DNA of 33,875 bases, from NCBI RefSeq assembly GCF_017356015.1, contig NZ_JAFIQV010000058.1:1-33875 (forward strand), in the 5' to 3' direction. The notes beneath the pieces are model-generated. The model was not told the origin of the DNA and made no database searches. It was given only the letters and a program-made list of their open reading frames with translations. Of the stretch, positions 24,341 through 33,789 are shown piece after piece; position 1 is the first letter of the stretch, and each line of letters starts with the position of its first letter. The DNA is from Azospirillum sp. SYSU D00513. Lineage in GTDB: Bacteria; Pseudomonadota; Alphaproteobacteria; Azospirillales; Azospirillaceae. The position numbers were made by a program, and so were the translations under genes.

Positions 24341-25618
24341 GTGGAGCTGGATCCCTACATCGCGGCGATGACCGGCGCCGGTCTGCTCATCCTCATGGTG
24401 GCGTGGCTGCCCATGCTGCTGAAGGAGCTGCCGCTCTCCCTGCCGATCTTCTGCGTCGCGGCGGGCTACGGGCTGTTCCTGTTCATCGGCCATGAGAACC
24501 CGCACCCGCTCCGCTTCCCGGAAACGGCGGAGCGGCTGACCGAACTGGTGGTGATCGTCTCGCTCACCGGCTGCGGGTTGAAGCTCGACCGCCCGATCGG
24601 ACGGGAGGCCTGGCAGGTCACTTGGCGGCTGCTCGGCGTGGCGATGCCGCTCTCCATCCTGGCGCTCGCCCTGCTGGGCTGGAGCTGGATGGGCACCTCC
24701 CTCTCCGCCGCCGTGCTGCTGGGGGCCGCACTCGCCCCGACCGACCCGGTGCTCGCGTCGGACATCCAGGTCGGCCCGCCCGGCTCGGGCGAGGAGGACG
24801 AGGTGCGCTTCAGCCTGACGTCCGAGGCCGGGCTGAACGACGGGCTGGCCTTCCCCTTCGTCAACCTCGCCGTCGCCATCGCCCTGCACGGGGCCGCACC
24901 CGGCGACTGGACCTGGCACTGGCTGGGGGTGGACGTGCTGTGGAAGGTCGGGGCGGGAATCGCGATGGGGGTGCTGGTCGGCTGGGGGCTCGGCTATCTC
25001 ACCTTCAACCTGCCGAACCGGGCGCGGCTGTCGCGCACGGGGGATGGCTTCCTGGCGCTCGCCATGACCTTCCTCGCCTACGGGCTGACGGAGATCATCC
25101 ACGGCTACGGTTTCCTCGCCGTCTTCGTGGCGGCGCTGGTCTTCCGCCGGACCGAGGGCAGCCACGACTACCACGACAAGCTGCACGGCTTCGCGGAGGA
25201 GGTCGAGCGGCTGCTCATGATGCTGCTGCTCGTGCTGTTCGGCGGCGCGCTGGCCGAGGGACTGCTGAACGCCCTGACCTGGGAGGCGGCGGTGGGCGGG
25301 CTGGTCTTCCTCTTCCTCATCCGTCCGGCCGCCGTCTGGCTGAGCGCGCTGGGGCTGAAGCGCCCGCCGCTGGAGGTGCTGGCCATCGGCTTCTTCGGGA
25401 TCCGCGGCCTCGGCTCCTTCTATTACGTGTCCTACGGGCTGAACAAAACGGAATGGCAGGAGGCGGAGGCGATCTGGGCGACGGTCGGCTTCGTGGTGCT
25501 GGTCTCGGTCGTCCTGCACGGCACGACCGTGACCCCGGCCATGCGCCTTCTCGACCGCCGCCGCACCGCCGCCGAGCGTCGGGCCGCCCGGAAGGAGGGC
25601 GCCCCGGTCCCTGGGTGA
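24341..25618 (+). CDS. Cation:proton antiporter (CPA1-type)
   Basis: A 425-residue integral membrane protein with about 12 helices. Diagnostic motifs are GAALAPTDPVLASDIQVG (near residues 128-145) and LTSEAGLNDGLAFPFVNLAV (near 160-180), which carry the ion-binding Asp and Glu/Asp of Na+/H+ or K+/H+ exchangers, plus ALEVLAIGFFGIRGLGS-like sequence late in the protein. The GTG start at 24341 has only a weak purine tract upstream. It acts in the inner membrane for pH or ion homeostasis. It lies 117 bases after pgm and could be co-transcribed with it. Confidence 0.9.
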   Translation: MELDPYIAAMTGAGLLILMVAWLPMLLKELPLSLPIFCVAAGYGLFLFIGHENPHPLRFPETAERLTELVVIVSLTGCGLKLDRPIGREAWQVTWRLLGVAMPLSILALALLGWSWMGTSLSAAVLLGAALAPTDPVLASDIQVGPPGSGEEDEVRFSLTSEAGLNDGLAFPFVNLAVAIALHGAAPGDWTWHWLGVDVLWKVGAGIAMGVLVGWGLGYLTFNLPNRARLSRTGDGFLALAMTFLAYGLTEIIHGYGFLAVFVAALVFRRTEGSHDYHDKLHGFAEEVERLLMMLLLVLFGGALAEGLLNALTWEAAVGGLVFLFLIRPAAVWLSALGLKRPPLEVLAIGFFGIRGLGSFYYVSYGLNKTEWQEAEAIWATVGFVVLVSVVLHGTTVTPAMRLLDRRRTAAERRAARKEGAPVPG

Positions 25619-25688
25619 GCCGGAGGGAAGGGACACCCTTTGTCACAGCCGGAGCTTGACTTTGGCGGGGAGAAACACCGGCCAGATC

Positions 25689-25717
25689 TTGAAGCAAACC
25701 CGGCCATGGCCTACAAT
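25689..25717 (+). promoter_or_regulatory. Strong sigma70-like promoter
   Basis: TTGAAG (25689-25694), a 17-base spacer and TACAAT (25712-25717) form a near-consensus promoter. It places transcription start near 25724, so any start codon before that (TTG 25640, ATG 25706) would not be on this transcript. This supports the GTG at 25769. Confidence 0.6.
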
Positions 25718-25768
25718 ATAAAGTGGTTGTCTCGCGGAAGAGCACGAATCCTGGGCGGAGGGCACGAC

Positions 25769-26422
25769 GTGGCGACACTGAAGGAATTCGAGGACGCGCT
25801 GCGGGAGCAGGGCAACACGGCGGCCCTGGAGGTCCTCGCGGCCTTGCGCGAGCGCGACAAGGCCAGCCGTTCCGCCCGCCCGGCCCGCCGCATCACCGGC
25901 CGGAAGATGACGCCCGAACTGGCGCGCGAGATCATCCATCTCAACCAGACCACCGAGATGACCCAGCAGGAGATCGCCTTCCAGCTCGGAGTGAACCAGG
26001 GCCGCGTCAACGAGGTGCTGAAGCACGGCAAATGGCTGGACGGCGACCCCAACTCGCCCGAGGCCAAGGCGCGCGACCGCGGCGTCGAGCGCGCCAAGGA
26101 GGGCGTGGGCATCGCGCCCCGCCCGCCCCGCCCGCGCCGGAGTGCCCCGAAGGCCGAGGTGCCGGCGGCCGCGCCCGTGACCGCCGCGCCCGTGACCGCC
26201 GCGCCGGCGGAATCTGCCCCCGAACCGCAGGCCAAACCGCAGGCTGCCGAACAGCAAGCCCCCGAACCGCAGGCGGTCCAGCCGCAGGCCGCCGAGGCGG
26301 CGCCAAAGCCGGAGCGGAAGGCCAAGTCCCGCGCGAAGCCGGACGCCGAGCCGAAGGCCGAAGCCAAGCCCGGCCCCAAATCCGGTCCCAAGCCCGGCCC
26401 GCAGCAGCTTACCTTCTTCTGA
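25769..26422 (+). CDS. Small HTH protein with long Ala/Pro/Lys-rich disordered tail
   Basis: 217 residues from GTG 25769, which has GGCGGAGG eight bases before it. Residues 1-35 are a charged helix (TLKEFEDALREQ). Residues 46-90 form a probable HTH (MTPELAREIIHLNQTTEMTQ then QEIAFQLGVNQGRVNEVLKH), resembling the phage-type DNA-binding helices of small regulators. From about residue 115 on, the tail is low complexity: repeats of VTAAP, EPQA, QAAE and GPKSGPKPGP, with many Lys/Arg, as in nucleoid-associated or histone-H1-like proteins. The frame is open to TTG 25640, which also has GGAAGGGA upstream, so a 260-residue form is possible. Target genes are unknown; it lies between an antiporter and glgX. 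Confidence 0.8.
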   Translation: MATLKEFEDALREQGNTAALEVLAALRERDKASRSARPARRITGRKMTPELAREIIHLNQTTEMTQQEIAFQLGVNQGRVNEVLKHGKWLDGDPNSPEAKARDRGVERAKEGVGIAPRPPRPRRSAPKAEVPAAAPVTAAPVTAAPAESAPEPQAKPQAAEQQAPEPQAVQPQAAEAAPKPERKAKSRAKPDAEPKAEAKPGPKSGPKPGPQQLTFF

Positions 26423-26577
26423 TGGAGTTTGCCTTTTCGTGAAGGTCTTCCTCGCCGAAAGGAAAGGGGACCCCACAGGAACAACATGGCCCCGATTTGG
26501 TTGAATGCCGCGCCGCTGCGCCTGCGCACGATCCTTTGCCGTGCGCCGCAGCCGCCGCAGAACCGGGGGAGCCGAGC

Positions 26578-28854
<2,277 letters not shown>

Positions 28855-28872
28855 CCGGTTCGAGTGGTGCAG

Positions 28873-28910
28873 AAAGGCTCGGGCGGAGGAACTGCCCGGG
28901 CCTTTTCCCT
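28873..28910 (+). terminator. Rho-independent terminator after glgX
   Basis: GGCTCGGGC (28876-28884) pairs with GCCCGGGCC (28894-28902) with one G-T wobble and a nine-base loop, followed by TTTTCCCTTTT. It lies 19 bases after the glgX stop and separates it from the metal efflux operon. Confidence 0.85.
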
Positions 28911-28937
28911 TTTCAGGGCTGGCCTCCGCAAAGACCC

Positions 28938-28968
28938 TTGACCCTCCAGCGGCTGGAAGCCCCATCTT
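28938..28968 (+). promoter_or_regulatory. MerR-family-type promoter with 19-bp spacer
   Basis: TTGACC (28938-28943) and CATCTT (28963-28968) are separated by 19 bases containing the dyad CTCCAG-CGG-CTGGAA. An over-long spacer with a central dyad starting at ACCCTCC is the hallmark of promoters activated by MerR-family metal sensors (CueR, ZntR, PbrR). No MerR gene is in the window, so the activator must be encoded elsewhere. The TTG at 28938 is therefore promoter, not a start codon. Confidence 0.75.
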
Positions 28969-28997
28969 CGAAGGAGAGAGTCCGTCAGGAGCGTGTG

Positions 28998-31166
28998 ATG
29001 CAGGAACAGGCACCGGCCCTGCGCTACCGGATCGCGGGCATGGACTGCCCGAGCTGCGTCGGCAAGGTGGAAACCGCTTTGCGGCGCATTCCGGGCGTGG
29101 GGAACCTCGCCCTCAACTACCATTCGCAGACCCTGCGGGTGGAGCTGGACGAGGCCACGACGCGGCGCGCGGCGCTGGAGGACACGGTCCGCGCGCTCGG
29201 CTACGGCGTCGAGCCCATCGGCGACCTGCGTGTCGTCCCGGGCGCGGAGGGCGGGCCCGCGATGGAGAGCGCGCCCGAACCCTCCTGGTGGCGCACGCCG
29301 AAGGGCAGGGTGACGCTGCTGATCGCCCTGCTGGTCGCCGGGGGTTACGCCCTCTCGGCGCTCCTCCCCGATGTCGGCCACCTGGCCTTCCTGCCGGCGG
29401 CGCTGCTGGGCTTGGCCGTGTTCGGCCGCCGTGCCGTCCTGCTGGCCCGGATGGGTTCGCCCTTCAGCATCGAGATGCTGATGTCCGTCGCCACGGCGGG
29501 CGCGCTCGTCATCGGGGAGACGGCCGAGGCCTCCGTCGTCGTGCTGCTCTTCGCCGTGGGCGAACTGCTGGAGGGGGTGGCGGCGGGCACCGCGCGCTCC
29601 GGCATCAAGGCGCTGGGCGCGCTGGTCCCGCGCACCGCCCTGCTGATCGAGGGCGAGGCCGCCCGCGAGGTTCCGGCGGCGGTGCTGGAACCCGGCCAGC
29701 TCGTCCTCGTCCGTCCAGGCGACCGGGTGGCGGCCGACGGGACGGTGGAGGAGGGCGAGTCCGAGGCCGACGAATCCCCGATCACCGGGGAGTCCGTGCC
29801 GGTCGCCAAGGGCGCCGGCTCGCCCGTCTACGCCGGCAGCATCAACGGTGGCGGAGCCCTGCGCGTCCGGGTGACCCGGACGGCGGAGGACAACACCATC
29901 GCCCGCATCGTCCATCTGGTCGAGGAGGCGCAGGCCTCAAAATCGCCGACGGCCCGCTTCATCGAACGGTTCAGCGCCCGCTACACGCCCGCCGTGATCC
30001 TCGCCTCGGCCCTGACGATGCTGGTCCCGCCGCTCGCCTTCGGGGCGGAGTGGCGCGAGTGGATCTATCGCGGGCTCGCCCTTCTGCTGATCGGCTGCCC
30101 TTGCGCGCTGGTCCTGTCCACTCCGGCGGCCGTGGCCTCGGGCATCGCCGCCGCCGCCCGGCGCGGTCTGCTCGTCAAGGGAGGCGCCGCGCTGGAGGCC
30201 ATCGGCCGCGTCCGCACGGTCGCCTTCGACAAGACGGGCACCCTGACGGCGGGACGGCCGCAGATCACCGACCTCCTTCCGCTCGGCGGGACCGAGCGCA
30301 CGCTGCTGGGGCTGGCCGCCGCCGTCGAGAACGGCTCGAGCCATCCGCTCGCGCGCGCCATCCTCGACCGGGCGGCGCTGGACGCCGTTCCGCTCCGCCC
30401 GGCGCGCGACCGCCGGGCGCTTCCCGGCCGCGCGGCGCAGGCCTCGGTCGGCGGCCGGCTGGTCGAGGTCGGCTCGCCGCGCCACGCGGCGGAGCGCTGC
30501 GGCGGGCTGGACCCGTCTTTGGCCGAGAGCATCGGCGCGCTGGAGGAGGCGGGCAAGACGGTGGTCCTGGTCCTCGCCGGCGGCGAACCGGCCGGGCTGA
30601 TCGCATTGCGCGACGAACCGCGCCCGGGTGCGGCGCGCGGGATCGCGGCACTCCGCGACCTCGGCGTCGAGACGGTCATGCTGACCGGTGACAACCGCCG
30701 GACCGGCGAGGCGGTCGGCCGGGCGCTGGGCCTCGCGGTGATGGCCGAGCTCCTGCCGGAGGACAAGCTCCGCGCCATCGCCGGCCTGAAGGCGGAGAAG
30801 CCCGTCGCCATGGTCGGCGACGGCATCAACGACGGCCCCGCCCTGGCCGCGGCGGACGTCGGAATCGCCATGGGCGGAGGAACGGACGTGGCGCTGGAGA
30901 CCGCCGACGCGGCACTGCTCGGCAACCGGCTGTCGGGCGTTGCCGCCCTGATACGACTGTCGCGGGCGACCATGGCGAACATCCGGCAGAACGTGGCCTT
31001 CGCGCTGGGGCTGAAGGCGGTCTTCCTGGTGACCACGATCGCCGGGGTGACGGACCTGTGGCTCGCCATCCTGGCGGACACCGGCGCCACCGTGATCGTC
31101 ACGCTCAACGCACTGCGGCTGCTGAACCAGCCAGCAGAGCCGGACCTTGCGGAAGAGGGCGCATGA
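28998..31166 (+). CDS. zntA: Heavy-metal-translocating P1B-type ATPase (Zn/Cd/Pb, ZntA type)
   Basis: A 722-residue metal-exporting ATPase. It has an N-terminal HMA domain with GMDCPSCVGKVE (near residue 15), the actuator loop DESPITGESVPVAKGAG, the CPC membrane motif LLIGCPCALVLSTPAAVASG, the phosphorylation site DKTGTLT, the SHPLAR histidine-proline motif, and GDGINDGPALAAADVGIAMG. The last helix contains LAILADTGATVIVTLNALR, whose Asp marks the Zn/Cd/Pb subclass rather than Cu. ATG 28998 follows AGGAGCGT. It is the first gene of an operon with the overlapping CDF gene and is probably induced by a MerR-type sensor through the promoter at 28938-28968. Confidence 0.95.
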   Translation: MQEQAPALRYRIAGMDCPSCVGKVETALRRIPGVGNLALNYHSQTLRVELDEATTRRAALEDTVRALGYGVEPIGDLRVVPGAEGGPAMESAPEPSWWRTPKGRVTLLIALLVAGGYALSALLPDVGHLAFLPAALLGLAVFGRRAVLLARMGSPFSIEMLMSVATAGALVIGETAEASVVVLLFAVGELLEGVAAGTARSGIKALGALVPRTALLIEGEAAREVPAAVLEPGQLVLVRPGDRVAADGTVEEGESEADESPITGESVPVAKGAGSPVYAGSINGGGALRVRVTRTAEDNTIARIVHLVEEAQASKSPTARFIERFSARYTPAVILASALTMLVPPLAFGAEWREWIYRGLALLLIGCPCALVLSTPAAVASGIAAAARRGLLVKGGAALEAIGRVRTVAFDKTGTLTAGRPQITDLLPLGGTERTLLGLAAAVENGSSHPLARAILDRAALDAVPLRPARDRRALPGRAAQASVGGRLVEVGSPRHAAERCGGLDPSLAESIGALEEAGKTVVLVLAGGEPAGLIALRDEPRPGAARGIAALRDLGVETVMLTGDNRRTGEAVGRALGLAVMAELLPEDKLRAIAGLKAEKPVAMVGDGINDGPALAAADVGIAMGGGTDVALETADAALLGNRLSGVAALIRLSRATMANIRQNVAFALGLKAVFLVTTIAGVTDLWLAILADTGATVIVTLNALRLLNQPAEPDLAEEGA

Positions 31167-32128
31167 TGGCGCAGGAGCATTCCCACCATCACCATCATGA
31201 TCATGGCCACGACCATGGCCATGATCATGACGGCCACGCGCACGGGCACCACGCCCATGCCGTGACGGCGCAGAGCGAGCGCAAGGTCCTCTGGGCCATG
31301 CTGCTGACGGGCGGCTTCATGCTGGTGGAGGTGGCGGGCGGCCTGCTGTCGGGCTCGCTCGCCTTGATCGCCGACGCCGGGCACATGCTCACCGACTTCG
31401 CGTCGCTGGCGCTGGCCTGGTTCGCCTTCCGGCTCGCCCGGCGGCCGGCCGACCCGAAGCGCTCCTACGGCTATCACCGCTTCCAGGTGCTGGCCGCCTT
31501 CGTGAACGGGCTTTCCCTCTTCGTCCTGTCCGTCTGGATCGCGGTGGAGGCGCTGGGCCGGCTCTTCGATCCGGTCGAGGTGCTGGGCGCGGAGATGCTG
31601 GCCGTCGCCGTCCTGGGCCTTCTGGTGAACATGGCGTCCTTCTGGATCCTGCACCGCGGGGGCGAGGAGAACCTGAACGTCCGTGGTGCCGCCCTGCACG
31701 TGCTGGGCGACCTGCTGGGCTCCGTCGCCGCCATCGCCGCGGCGCTGGTGATCCTCTGGACCGGCTGGATGCCCATCGACCCCATCCTGTCGATCCTGGT
31801 TGTCCTGCTGATCCTGCGTGGCGCCTGGACGGTGACGAAGGAATCCGGCCACATCCTGTTGGAAGGGGCGCCGGACGGGCTCGATGCCGCCCGCATCGGC
31901 GCCGCCGTCCGGACCGTGCCGGGCGTCACGGACGTCCATCATGTTCATGCCTGGTCCCTGACCAGCGAGCGCCCGATGCTCACCCTCCATGCGGTCATCG
32001 ACCAGCAGGCGGACGACAAGGCGACCCTCGTCGCCATCGACCGGCTGCTCCAGGAACGCTTCGGCCTCGCCCACGCGACGGTGCAGATCGAACGCGGCGG
32101 CTGCCTCAACCCCGGCAGGGACTGCTGA
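31163..32128 (+). CDS. czcD: Cation diffusion facilitator (Zn/Cd efflux, CzcD type)
   Basis: A 321-residue CDF transporter. Its first 30 or so residues are very rich in His and Asp (SHHHHHDHGHDHGHDHDGHA), a metal-collecting segment. Six helices follow, with transport-site residues in IADAGHMLTDFASLALAW and LHVLGDLLGSVAAIAAALV (HxxxD in helices 2 and 5). The cytoplasmic C-terminal domain ends ERFGLAHATVQIERGGC. ATG 31163 overlaps the ATPase stop by ATGA and is followed by a second ATG, so expression is coupled. It exports Zn2+/Cd2+ by proton exchange, complementing the ATPase. Confidence 0.95.
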   Translation: MMAQEHSHHHHHDHGHDHGHDHDGHAHGHHAHAVTAQSERKVLWAMLLTGGFMLVEVAGGLLSGSLALIADAGHMLTDFASLALAWFAFRLARRPADPKRSYGYHRFQVLAAFVNGLSLFVLSVWIAVEALGRLFDPVEVLGAEMLAVAVLGLLVNMASFWILHRGGEENLNVRGAALHVLGDLLGSVAAIAAALVILWTGWMPIDPILSILVVLLILRGAWTVTKESGHILLEGAPDGLDAARIGAAVRTVPGVTDVHHVHAWSLTSERPMLTLHAVIDQQADDKATLVAIDRLLQERFGLAHATVQIERGGCLNPGRDC

Positions 32129-32137
32129 GAGGCTTGC

Positions 32138-32165
32138 CTTACATACCGTCCAGACGGTATGTAAG
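32138..32165. promoter_or_regulatory. Perfect 28-bp palindrome, TetR operator
   Basis: CTTACATACCGTC (32138-32150), CA, GACGGTATGTAAG (32153-32165) is a perfect 13-2-13 inverted repeat four bases upstream of the TetR ATG and ten bases after the CDF stop. The ATACCGTC/GACGGTAT core is typical of operators of TetR repressors that control drug-efflux genes. Confidence 0.9.
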
Positions 32166-32169
32166 AAGC

Positions 32170-32751
32170 ATGACCGAGACCCGTCCCCGCAAGCGCCAGC
32201 CCGACCTCACCCAGCAGAAGCTGCTGGAGATGGCCGGCGAACTCGTGAACGAGATGGGCGTTGCCGCCCTGACGCTGGAAGCCGTCGCCAAACGGGCGGG
32301 GGTCAGCAAGGGCGGGCTCCTGCACCACTTTCCCAGCAAGGCCGCGCTCCTCGCCGCGATGGTCGAGGATCTGTCCGGGCGCTTCTTCGACGGTGTCGCG
32401 ACGCGGGCCGCCGCCGACCCGGACCCCCATGGGCGGAGCGCCCGCGCTTATGTCCGCACCGCGGCGGACGAGGCTGTCAGCGACCAGCAGCGCTGGGGCG
32501 CGCTCAGCGCCGCCTTCCTGTCGGACCCCATGCTGCTGGACGGCTGGCGGGCGCGCCTCGCCGGCCTGCGCACGCTGGACCAGGGCGAGTCCGCCGATCC
32601 CATCGGCGCCCTGGTCGCCCGCCTCGCGGCGGACGGGCTGTGGTTCGCCGACGTGTGCCGGCTCCACGCCATCGACGGCGACACGCGCCGTCTGGTCGTC
32701 GAACGCCTGTTGTCCATGACGAAATCCGATGCCGGGGAGCCCCGCCGATGA
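32170..32751 (+). CDS. TetR-family repressor of the SMR pump
   Basis: A 193-residue TetR protein with the HTH KLLEMAGELVNEMGVAALTL and EAVAKRAGVSKGGLLHHFPS (about residues 17-58). The ligand domain includes FFDGVATRAAADPDPHGRSA and GALVARLAADGLWFADVCRL. Starting at ATG 32170 (MTETRPRKRQ) excludes the operator from the coding region; the frame is open further upstream through it. The ATG of the downstream SMR gene overlaps its stop (ATGA), so the repressor and pump form one autoregulated operon. Inducers of such systems are commonly cationic antiseptics. Confidence 0.93.
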   Translation: MTETRPRKRQPDLTQQKLLEMAGELVNEMGVAALTLEAVAKRAGVSKGGLLHHFPSKAALLAAMVEDLSGRFFDGVATRAAADPDPHGRSARAYVRTAADEAVSDQQRWGALSAAFLSDPMLLDGWRARLAGLRTLDQGESADPIGALVARLAADGLWFADVCRLHAIDGDTRRLVVERLLSMTKSDAGEPRR

Positions 32752-33077
32752 GCTACGTCTATCTCTGCGCGGCCATTGTCCTGGAGGTGCTCGGCACCTC
32801 GGCCCTCCAGGCCTCGCAGCAGTTCACCCGGCTCATTCCCGTGGTGATCATGGTTTGCTGCTACGGTGTGTCCTTCTTCCTGCTGTCCCTGTCGCTGAAG
32901 GTCCTGCCGGTCGGCATCGCCTACGCGATCTGGAGCGGCCTCGGCATCGTCCTGATCTCCGCCGTCGGCACCCTCTGGTTCAAGCAGCCCCTCGACCTGC
33001 CCGCCGTGATCGGGCTGGGGCTGATCGTCGCTGGGGTGGCCGTGGTGAACCTGTTCTCGAAGTCGGTCAGTCACTGA
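32748..33077 (+). CDS. Small multidrug resistance (SMR) efflux protein
   Basis: A 109-residue, four-helix SMR protein. The essential membrane glutamate is in YLCAAIVLEVLGTSAL (helix 1, residue 13). Helix 3 has the family motif VGIAYAIWSGLGIVLISAVG. This resembles EmrE/QacE-type pumps that exchange protons for quaternary ammonium compounds rather than Gdx/SugE guanidinium exporters, though that split cannot be settled by eye. The ATG overlaps the TetR stop. A hairpin follows the stop by 19 bases. Confidence 0.94.
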   Translation: MSYVYLCAAIVLEVLGTSALQASQQFTRLIPVVIMVCCYGVSFFLLSLSLKVLPVGIAYAIWSGLGIVLISAVGTLWFKQPLDLPAVIGLGLIVAGVAVVNLFSKSVSH

Positions 33078-33095
33078 ACCGGGATCAAAGGCTTC

Positions 33096-33125
33096 CGCCC
33101 GGCGGACGCGCCGGTCCGCTGGGCG
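33096..33125. terminator. GC-rich hairpin between convergent genes
   Basis: CGCCCGGCGGAC (33096-33107) pairs with GTCCGCTGGGCG (33114-33125) with one G-T wobble over a six-base loop. No T tract follows on the plus strand. It probably ends or limits transcription from the SMR operon. Confidence 0.45.
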
Positions 33126-33140
33126 GGTCCTCACGCGCTC

Positions 33141-33422
33141 TCAGTCGGTGACGTTCTTGCGGACGCCGTAATCGCCTTTCATGTAGGCGTCGTCGCCCTT
33201 TTCCTGCCCCTCGGGGATGCGCTGGGTCTTGGGCACCGCGCCTTCGGGGGCGACGTCCATCGACGGGCGGGTGCCGGCGGCCTCGTCGTCGGTGCCGAGC
33301 GGGGAGGCGGCGGGGTCAGCGGCGGGGACCTTGTCGCCGGTCAGGCCCTTGTCGATGGCGTCGCGCAGCCATTGCGCGGCCATGTTCGGCACCGGAGCCT
33401 GCTCGTCGTTGTTCTGAGCCAT
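33141..33422 (-). CDS. Small hydrophilic protein of unknown function
   Basis: A 93-residue protein, acidic and rich in Pro, Ala, Gly and Asp, with no membrane segment or signal. The start MAQNNDEQAPVPNMAAQWLR is followed by KGLTGDKVPAADPAASPLGT and a C-terminal EGQEKGDDAYMKGDYGVRKN. It looks intrinsically disordered. AGGTT precedes the ATG at 33422. An in-frame extension to 33473 exists but is less likely. No family was recognised; similar small disordered proteins are often stress-induced in alphaproteobacteria (inference). Confidence 0.75.
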   Translation of the reverse strand: MAQNNDEQAPVPNMAAQWLRDAIDKGLTGDKVPAADPAASPLGTDDEAAGTRPSMDVAPEGAVPKTQRIPEGQEKGDDAYMKGDYGVRKNVTD

Positions 33423-33568
33423 TCGGGAACCTCGGAATTGCTGGATTGTGGTTACGGAAACTCTTCCATCCAACCCGTCCGCATCCTCGCCGGTTCCCTG
33501 GAAAGCGGGCCGCCGCGGAGCCTTAAAAGATCACAGCGCAAAAACTCGCGAGAATCGCAGTCGTGGGC

Positions 33569-33597
33569 TTGCAGCGGCCGGTGAGCTGCCCATATAC
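33569..33597 (+). promoter_or_regulatory. Putative promoter of the small ORF unit
   Basis: TTGCAG (33569-33574) and CATATA/ATATAC (33591-33597), separated by 16-17 bases, are a plausible sigma70-type promoter. Transcription would start about 30 bases before the strong Shine-Dalgarno of the 25-codon ORF. Confidence 0.5.
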
Positions 33598-33633
33598 CCA
33601 ATCAGTCGTCAACAACCGAAAGGAGGTGATCCT

Positions 33634-33711
33634 GTGTCTCATTGTCTTTCTCTGCTGCCGTCGGGCGCCATGACCGGGATCCAGGCCTCTGCCGAGGGTT
33701 CCGCTGTCTGA
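33634..33711 (+). CDS. 25-residue ORF with near-maximal Shine-Dalgarno
   Basis: GTG 33634 is preceded by AAAGGAGGTGATCC (33620-33633), a 14-base match to the complement of the 16S rRNA 3' end. It ends right at the start codon, so the functional core GGAGG lies nine or so bases upstream. The ORF encodes SHCLSLLPSGAMTGIQASAE and four more residues, then TGA at 33709. A promoter lies before it and a terminator 42 bases after, so it is a self-contained unit of about 180 bases. It could be a small protein or a leader peptide. No family was recognised. Confidence 0.5.
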   Translation: MSHCLSLLPSGAMTGIQASAEGSAV

Positions 33712-33753
33712 CAAAGACGCGTCGTGGTCCCGATGGATTGTGGAATGACAATG

Positions 33754-33788
33754 GAAGGGCTGCCGGAAACGGCGGCCCTTCTTTGTTT
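33754..33788 (+). terminator. Rho-independent terminator
   Basis: GAAGGGCTGCC (33754-33764) pairs with GGCGGCCCTTC (33771-33781) with one G-T wobble over the loop GGAAAC, followed by TTTGTTT. It ends the small-ORF unit. The putative group II intron begins at 33790, immediately after the T-rich tract. Confidence 0.88.
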
Positions 33789-33789
33789 G

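Noticed and set aside
22496..25636. 1046-codon minus-strand frame opposite pgm and the antiporter
   Set aside because: Antisense composition artefact; both plus-strand genes have clear catalytic motifs.
28938..28997. Upstream TTG start for the P-type ATPase
   Set aside because: The codon coincides with the -35 box of a MerR-type promoter, so it cannot be on the transcript.
30065..32074. 669-codon minus-strand frame opposite the metal efflux genes
   Set aside because: Low-complexity antisense translation; contradicted by complete ATPase and CDF genes.
33620..33633. AAAGGAGGTGATCC as a remnant of a reversed 16S rRNA gene end
   Set aside because: Flanking sequence shows no 16S similarity; it is better explained as a very strong ribosome binding site.
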